10,089 nucleotides of DNA from Gammaproteobacteria bacterium (GTDB lineage: Bacteria > Pseudomonadota > Gammaproteobacteria > UBA6429): positions 1 to 10,089 of the forward strand of contig QIKU01000108.1 in assembly GCA_003232015.1 (NCBI GenBank). Reading direction: 5' to 3'. The position numbers and the translations under genes were made by a program. Below, in pieces: positions 6,601 through 10,089 of this stretch (position 1 is its first letter; each line of letters begins with the position of its first letter). A model generated the notes under the pieces. It was not told the origin of the DNA, searched no databases, and saw only the letters and a program-made list of their open reading frames with translations.

Positions 6601-6893
6601 TCGAATGTTGTTTTTTATCCATTGAAGCGGCCATCCTGCACAAATTATGGGACATGGCAGTTGAATTTTCTGATCGCCTGATAGCATTAATCAAAGATGA
6701 GCATCTACATGTTTTTATTATGTGTGCTAAACGGGTTCGAGTACTCTCTCAAATTGATCAAGATGACATGACGGAAACAACCCGAGCCGAACTGGTTGAT
6801 ATTTTAGTTTCTGCGAAACACTTTGGCCTGGAAATCCATTTACCCGCCTACAAAATGGCCCTGAATCAACTACGAGACCCAATTCAAGTGTAA
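3639..6893 (+). CDS. Large SARP/BTAD-type transcriptional regulator with ATPase and TPR-like domains
   Basis: A cytoplasmic regulator of about 1084 residues. An N-terminal winged helix (about 5-80) has the SARP-type signature RDHLAELLWP (46-55) and ARQSLRQAIADLRK (62-75). A BTAD domain follows (about 100-240). A P-loop ATPase region (about 265-480) has Walker A GIDGIGKS (300-307) and Walker B PLLIIIDD (425-432). The C-terminal half is helical with TPR-like repeats, clearest at about 670-900. Related multidomain activators (AfsR-like) couple ATP binding and a signal sensed by the C-terminal part to DNA binding; the signal here is unknown. Start choice: an ATG at 3627 abuts the GGGAGG Shine-Dalgarno (3621-3626) with no spacing, while Met at 3639 is 12 bases away and gives the usual MARIRLRLLGG beginning, so I prefer 3639. 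No target genes can be assigned; the flanking secreted orphan and sirB2-pyrC are candidates by position only. Confidence 0.9.
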   Translation: MARIRLRLLGGLEIFDSANQPIQLSVKKAKALLVYLAVQPHIGFSRDHLAELLWPKTISDRARQSLRQAIADLRKHLPSFDNVISVTHNTLQANESNLSVDLLNFEHLAKLQDPHAHNEAFCYYRGPFLEGFSIHTAPFTAWHEEITLAAHEQSIYVIESLSEHQLLEGNSTGAIELCQQLVKIDPVRESAHRNLMGLYAKQGNTNAALEQYADCCRKLKRILGTEPEAQTKYLYARIKKQIHLSAENKTPTKAIPNNKKENDKTFIPQCIGRESEMSMVCACIEHTFETKQGQCILISGIDGIGKSYFLAKTSEHAQQLNMATAQTRFFDINNSHENGLRDLILSITRSPSLPDRNEIAIFIADQYFNKHPKYNLYLATLYSLLDLQIPKRMLATYSALKPATRDILTKTVITKIITQVSDKTPLLIIIDDSQYVTASTRFMIRALLNLTRKLPIIIICATSQNSDTIIENTRDIPVTSLKMTPLSREYTRRIFPEFQSTQSIDLLYLIWLQRALQYSVTPQADNLTDILKNLRSALNEEDIRALDIATVLGIRFSPEVLKTLLDNPQYIPDGLIQQGYLQNFGNMLEFTHSITQQILYSLLDKNLRNNIHFNAASYYLFGNTHLHASHLAAANSPDTAKAYISAALSAGTDFKPELAIYFYEKASDHAVDNQEKYFAAIHKAELLLESDRIALAVQSYDHAQKYAANQQQQIHAWLGMAKGLLAHRQFTAALNLLERCESILTTTSDHKTLAKIYYYLAQAVFNLNMSDAAIRYSKIAFEHAKLAETSYWQANIAFSLGTIEFTQLQLAKAFSDLGFALRLAQENNHDELEIKILTVLAKVKLFQADFQGSTHDLEKVMNTASMIEDHQQMLEILCVLCLLDFYKGQFTRLQHHAELATDLCKLIGPSERDNYIASYQLLAACHCSDSEQHKQQIKDIKRTLDLESVTSYVLDPVKALTETDTAKALLYLNNTKKNLSSLDGPAALECCFLSIEAAILHKLWDMAVEFSDRLIALIKDEHLHVFIMCAKRVRVLSQIDQDDMTETTRAELVDILVSAKHFGLEIHLPAYKMALNQLRDPIQV

Positions 6894-6912
6894 AAATAGT
6901 AAAAAATTGATG

Positions 6913-6918
6913 TATAAT
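6913..6918 (+). promoter_or_regulatory. Consensus -10 box directly before sirB2
   Basis: TATAAT matches the -10 consensus perfectly and ends 8 bases before the sirB2 start codon. Transcription starting about 7 bases downstream (near 6925) would give a leader of 0-3 bases. No convincing -35 is found; TAAAAA at 6891-6896 is a 3/6 match. The gene lacks a Shine-Dalgarno, which fits a leaderless message. Confidence 0.4.
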
Positions 6919-6926
6919 CGTGAAAC

Positions 6927-7298
6927 ATGCTAATAATAAAATACATACACGTTCTATGCGCTATTCTATCCATCAGCGGCTTTATCTATCGCGGTATTCT
7001 TAAACTGACTCACCCCGAAAAACTCACAAGAAAATGGCTAAAGATTACTCCGCATGTCATCGACACAATACTGCTGGCCAGCGCCATTTATCTTGTTTTC
7101 ATTACTCAGTACTATCCCACGCTTTTTAACTGGGTGACAGTGAAAATTATCGCTCTGGTCGTTTACATAGTTCTGGGATTATTTACTTTGCGCTTTTGTC
7201 AAACTCGAGCAAGTATTATGATAAGCTTTGCGCTCGCAGTTACTGTATTTATGTATATCATCTTCGTCGCCAGAACTAAATTACTATGGATCTTCTGA
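6927..7298 (+). CDS. sirB2: SirB2/YchQ-family inner-membrane protein
   Basis: A 123-residue membrane protein with four hydrophobic segments (about 5-24, 44-62, 69-88 and 93-113), close to the family length. It matches the SirB family, which includes E. coli YchQ and Salmonella SirB2. Shared features are a histidine in the first helix (KYIH), an Arg at the end of that helix, the [15 protein letters not shown] motif and the tail YIIFVARTK. SirB2 has been linked to virulence regulation in Salmonella, but its molecular role is unknown; the conserved His and Arg residues in the helices suggest a cofactor or ion role, which is my inference. No Shine-Dalgarno precedes the ATG, but a perfect TATAAT does. 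The 3' end overlaps pyrC by 13 bases, so the two are probably co-transcribed. Confidence 0.9.
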   Translation: MLIIKYIHVLCAILSISGFIYRGILKLTHPEKLTRKWLKITPHVIDTILLASAIYLVFITQYYPTLFNWVTVKIIALVVYIVLGLFTLRFCQTRASIMISFALAVTVFMYIIFVARTKLLWIF

Positions 7299-8323
7299 CT
7301 ATTATCCAACCCGACGACTGGCATTTACATGTCCGTGATGATAATGCATTAGCGGATATTATGTCCGAAACGACACGGTGTTTTGCTCGGGCGATCATCA
7401 TGCCAAATTTAACGCCGCCGGTAACAACCACCTATCAGGCAGAAGCCTATCGCCAACGTATCCTGCACGTTATACCTGATAATATTAATTTCACCCCATT
7501 AATGACCTTGTACTTGACGGATCAAACCGAGCCCGCAGAAATAAAGACAGCCCATGAATCTGGGGTGGTGCATGCCGTGAAATATTATCCAGCTGGAGCC
7601 ACCACGAATTCAGACTCGGGGGTGACCGATATAAAAAACACTTACCCTGCTCTGCAGGCGCTCAGTGATCATGCTATGCCGTTACTTATCCATGGCGAAG
7701 TTACGGATCCCAATAGCGATATATTTGAACGTGAAAAAATATTCATCGAACAGGTATTAACCACGATCATACGTGACTTTCCTGATCTTAAGATCGTTCT
7801 TGAACACATCACCACCCGCCACGCTGTAGATTTTATATCAGCCCAGCCTGATAACATTGCGGCAACGATTACTCCCCACCATTTGCTTTACAATCGAAAT
7901 GCGATGTTTAAAGGAGGGATCCGACCTCACTATTATTGCCTGCCGATTTTAAAACATGAACAACATCGTCTCGCACTGGTTAATGCCGCTACCTCCGGGA
8001 ATCCTAAATTTTTTCTGGGCACAGACAGTGCCCCACATGCCGTTGACAAAAAAGAAGCCAGTTGCGGCTGCGCCGGAATTTATAATGCTCCAGTAGCCAT
8101 CGAACTCTATGCGCATATTTTCGAACAAGCCGGACAACTTGATAAACTGGAAGGTTTTGCGAGTTTGTATGGGCCTCAATTCTATAACCTTCCGATCAAT
8201 ACGCAAAAAATAACACTGATAAAAAAATCCTGGACGGTTCCGCAACAAAAGCCTCTCGCCAATGAGAACATTATCCCTTTATGTAATGGTGAGCAGCTTG
8301 ACTGGCAAATACAAAATCAATAG
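7286..8323 (+). CDS. pyrC: Dihydroorotase, class II (PyrC)
   Basis: Catalyses the reversible cyclisation of N-carbamoyl-L-aspartate to L-dihydroorotate, the third step of de novo pyrimidine synthesis, in the cytoplasm. The 345-residue length is typical of the E. coli-type enzyme. The binuclear zinc site is complete: H13 and H15 in [10 protein letters not shown]99 in [10 protein letters not shown] (the lysine carboxylated in homologues), H136 in LLIHGEV, H174 in LEHITT and D247 in GTDSAPH. The ATG is the only possible nearby start because an in-frame TAA lies at 7277-7279. It has no Shine-Dalgarno and lies inside the last codons of sirB2, so translation is probably coupled to sirB2. Its stop overlaps that of the convergent TraB-family gene by 7 bases, and no terminator lies between them. 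Confidence 0.98.
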   Translation: MDLLTIIQPDDWHLHVRDDNALADIMSETTRCFARAIIMPNLTPPVTTTYQAEAYRQRILHVIPDNINFTPLMTLYLTDQTEPAEIKTAHESGVVHAVKYYPAGATTNSDSGVTDIKNTYPALQALSDHAMPLLIHGEVTDPNSDIFEREKIFIEQVLTTIIRDFPDLKIVLEHITTRHAVDFISAQPDNIAATITPHHLLYNRNAMFKGGIRPHYYCLPILKHEQHRLALVNAATSGNPKFFLGTDSAPHAVDKKEASCGCAGIYNAPVAIELYAHIFEQAGQLDKLEGFASLYGPQFYNLPINTQKITLIKKSWTVPQQKPLANENIIPLCNGEQLDWQIQNQ

Positions 8324-9195
8324 ATAACTTTAACGTTATAGCCCTGTTTTTTTAACAACACTAATATTCCCTGTTCCCCGGGTAAGTGTAACGAACCTAC
8401 CGCAATAAAAGCTTTACCCGCTATTAACTGTGGCTGCATCCTCTTTACCATGAGGTGATTTCGCTTGTTGATAAGTTTATCTTCCATAATTCTCGATAAA
8501 GAGGGATCAAGTTTTTTCATCTCATTGTCACTAAATCGTTTCATGCCGTTCAAATCACGCTTTACATATAACCTGATCAAGGTATTGATTTTACCTGGCA
8601 TCAACGCATGATCTTTTATCGCCTGATCGAGCATCGCTAATTGTTGAGATTTAGTCATCTCGTCAAAGATACTCAACTGTTCCGCAACGGTTTCTAAACC
8701 GTAGGTCTTCTTACCTTGCTGTTGGGCCATCTGATATAGCTTTAGATCTAAAAATATACCGGTTCGAGGTTTTGGCATACTCAGCTGAGCGGCTACCGCC
8801 CAGGGTTTCATTCTAGAAAGTAATACCTCAGGCACCCCGTATGAAGTCATCAAGCTAACCGCCTTTTTAAAGCGCTGTTCTCCTATCACCGATAGCAAGG
8901 TCTCATTCTCAGGCAATAACATCTGCATTTGTGCCTGTAACATTTGAGTGATATCCAGATCCAGTTCCGCCGTAAAACTACGCGACTGTTGCAATGCGCT
9001 ATTCACTTTGGCGGGTAACGTTGTCACGGCAGGATCATCTGAGTGGATAGTACCCAATACATAACTGGCTTGCAGACCGGGTTTACTTACTTGCCAGAGA
9101 ATGCCGTTTTCAGGGCTCGCTGCCCAGGTATTCAGTGGCAGGCCAAGTAACAGCATCCATACAAACAAGACATTTTTCTTCATAAATCCAGACAT
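8317..9195 (-). CDS. Secreted TraB/GumN-family protein
   Basis: A 292-residue protein of the TraB/PrgY/GumN family, related to the Tiki metalloproteases. A signal peptide covers about residues 1-25 (MKKNVLF, hydrophobic core, then NTWA before ASPEN), placing the mature protein in the periplasm. Family motifs in order are GTIHSDDP (48-55, H51), the acidic TAELDLD (E77), the GLE motif near residue 170 and the C-terminal [11 protein letters not shown] (267-277, H270). The two GxxH motifs and the glutamate are the proposed metal ligands in this family, so a metal-dependent hydrolase role is plausible but unproven. The start at 9195 is supported by AGGA seven bases upstream. The gene is convergent with pyrC and divergent from rnt, so it is transcribed alone from the short 9196-9262 gap; TATAGT on the minus strand (9226-9231) is a possible -10. 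Confidence 0.9.
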   Translation of the reverse strand: MSGFMKKNVLFVWMLLLGLPLNTWAASPENGILWQVSKPGLQASYVLGTIHSDDPAVTTLPAKVNSALQQSRSFTAELDLDITQMLQAQMQMLLPENETLLSVIGEQRFKKAVSLMTSYGVPEVLLSRMKPWAVAAQLSMPKPRTGIFLDLKLYQMAQQQGKKTYGLETVAEQLSIFDEMTKSQQLAMLDQAIKDHALMPGKINTLIRLYVKRDLNGMKRFSDNEMKKLDPSLSRIMEDKLINKRNHLMVKRMQPQLIAGKAFIAVGSLHLPGEQGILVLLKKQGYNVKVIY

Positions 9196-9250
9196 TTACC
9201 CATCCTTTAACTCTGAAAATTATTAACTATAAATTTAGCACTCTTTTCGC

Positions 9251-9256
9251 TATCCT
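9251..9256 (+). promoter_or_regulatory. -10-like box directly before rnt
   Basis: TATCCT ends six bases before the rnt ATG at 9263, so the usual start 7 bases after the hexamer falls exactly on the A of that ATG. A possible -35, TATAAA at 9228-9233, matches only 3/6 at 17 bases spacing. No Shine-Dalgarno is present, which fits leaderless expression. Confidence 0.3.
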
Positions 9257-9262
9257 GTGCGC

Positions 9263-9895
9263 ATGAGCAATATAAATCAAGATGCACCAATACAACTCAT
9301 CGCCCACCGATTTCGCGGATTCCTTCCGGTCATCGTCGATGTTGAGACATCAGGCTTTGATCCAAACAAGAATGCGCTGCTGGAAGTCGCGGCCATTCCC
9401 ATTGTGGCAGATCAGGACGGTTACATGGCACCGGGCGCAACCATCGCCTGTCATGTTAAGCCATTTGAAGGCTCAATTCTGGATCCTAAAGCATTACAAT
9501 TTAATGGTATTGACCCACATCACCCTTTTCGCATGGCAAAACCCGAACACGAAGCACTGGAGCATATATTCAAACCCATTCGTACCCTGGTTAAAAGCAA
9601 ACAATGTTCCCGAGCTATATTAGTCGGTCACAATGCTTTCTTTGATCTGGGTTTTATCCGCGCAGCCGTCGAACGCTGTAACATTAAAAACCAGCCGTTT
9701 CATTCTTTCAGCAGTTTCGATACAGCAACTTTAGCAGGCCTGGCCTATGGGCAAACTGTTTTAGCCCGTGCCGCCATCGCGGCCGACATTGAATGGGAGG
9801 CCGAAAAGGCACACTCGGCAATCTATGACGCAGAAAAAACAGCTGAATTGTTCTGCAAGATTGTAAATACCTGGGACAAAAACATCGGCATCTAG
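9263..9895 (+). CDS. rnt: Ribonuclease T (RNase T)
   Basis: A DEDDh 3'-5' exoribonuclease that trims tRNA CCA ends and matures stable RNAs, acting as a homodimer. It is 210 residues long, close to E. coli RNase T (215). All five catalytic residues are visible: D26 and E28 in VDVETSGF, D128 in [10 protein letters not shown], and H184 and D189 in [15 protein letters not shown]. The RFRGF segment (16-20) matches one of the nucleic-acid-binding segments of the E. coli enzyme. A GTG at 9257 would add two residues, but the ATG at 9263 aligns with the usual MS start of the family, so I chose it. No Shine-Dalgarno precedes either codon. rnt and pyrC are neighbours in Pseudomonas; here the TraB-family gene lies between them. 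Confidence 0.97.
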   Translation: MSNINQDAPIQLIAHRFRGFLPVIVDVETSGFDPNKNALLEVAAIPIVADQDGYMAPGATIACHVKPFEGSILDPKALQFNGIDPHHPFRMAKPEHEALEHIFKPIRTLVKSKQCSRAILVGHNAFFDLGFIRAAVERCNIKNQPFHSFSSFDTATLAGLAYGQTVLARAAIAADIEWEAEKAHSAIYDAEKTAELFCKIVNTWDKNIGI

Positions 9896-10024
9896 CATAA
9901 CAATCCATACATTAACACTGGCTTCAATATAATCGATTCAAATTACCGCTGAGAAGTAGAAATGCCCCGTTTATCGTAACAACTGCAATAATACGAACAA
10001 TTCGCATCTGCGCTTATAAAAATA

Positions 10025-10033
10025 TGCTATTTT
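10025..10033 (+). promoter_or_regulatory. Extended -10-like box before the last gene
   Basis: TGCTATTTT gives a TGn extension (10025-10027) and TATTTT (10028-10033). The standard start 7 bases later falls on the A of the ATG at 10040. A competing hexamer, TATGCT at 10023-10028, pairs with TTCGCA (10001-10006) at 16 bases and would give a leader of about five bases. Confidence 0.3.
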
Positions 10034-10039
10034 CGCTGC

Positions 10040-10089
10040 ATGAAAACACCGTATAAATTTTATCCCTTCTGGTTTCTGATTTTACTCAC
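10040..10089 (+). CDS. Start of a membrane or secreted protein, truncated by the window end
   Basis: Sixteen complete codons reading MKTPYKFYPFWFLILL. Two lysines are followed by an aromatic, strongly hydrophobic stretch, as in a signal peptide or first membrane helix. The frame stays open to the window end. No Shine-Dalgarno is present, but a -10-like box lies just upstream. Too little is visible to name it. Confidence 0.45.
   Translation, partial: MKTPYKFYPFWFLILL

Noticed and set aside
6392..6694. 100-codon minus-strand open frame inside the regulator gene
   Set aside because: It lies wholly within the TPR-like coding region, has no ribosome-binding site and its translation resembles no family; it is a shadow of the real gene.
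9962..9979. Five-codon mini-frame (MPRLS) and a perfect TATAAT at 9928-9933 between rnt and the last gene
   Set aside because: The hexamer has no matching -35 and lies over 100 bases from the next gene; the frame is too short to treat as a leader peptide without a downstream attenuator, and none is visible.

Overview
The window looks like chromosomal DNA from a moderately AT-rich gammaproteobacterium. The best evidence is three proteins: an E. coli-type class II dihydroorotase (PyrC), a full-length RNase T (a gammaproteobacterial enzyme) and a SirB2/YchQ-type membrane protein. All three keep the residues that define their families. I cannot name a genus. There are no rRNA or tRNA genes, insertion sequences, CRISPR arrays or phage genes.

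Layout. 1-679 (minus strand): the 5' part of a secreted coiled-coil protein, then a small secreted Cys/His-rich protein. 680-1025: a 346-base divergent intergenic region with a promoter and operator-like elements for the next gene. 1026-2450 (plus): a long-chain chromate transporter, chrA. 2549-2956 (plus): a GFA-family zinc protein. 3090-3509 (plus): a secreted protein of unknown function. 3639-6893 (plus): a very large BTAD/SARP-type regulator with winged-helix, BTAD, P-loop ATPase and TPR-like parts. 6927-8323 (plus): sirB2 and pyrC, overlapping by 13 bases. 8317-9195 (minus): a secreted TraB/GumN-family protein, convergent with pyrC and overlapping it by 7 bases. 9263-9895 (plus): rnt. 10040-end (plus): the first codons of a gene with a hydrophobic N-terminus.

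How the genes may work together. The right third is housekeeping: pyrimidine synthesis and RNA 3'-end trimming, with a pyrC-rnt neighbourhood interrupted by the reverse-strand TraB gene. The left and middle are accessory: metal or oxyanion handling (Cys/His protein, ChrA), a possible detoxification enzyme, a secreted orphan, and a large signal-integrating regulator whose targets are unknown. Several non-coding signals stand out: an 11-base repeat upstream of both genes that precede the regulator, a perfect 16-base palindrome at the likely promoter of the secreted orphan, and SD-less starts at sirB2, rnt and the last gene, each with a -10-like box just upstream. I see no clear new multi-gene system. 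The regulator, its orphan neighbour and their cis elements are the most promising unexplained unit.
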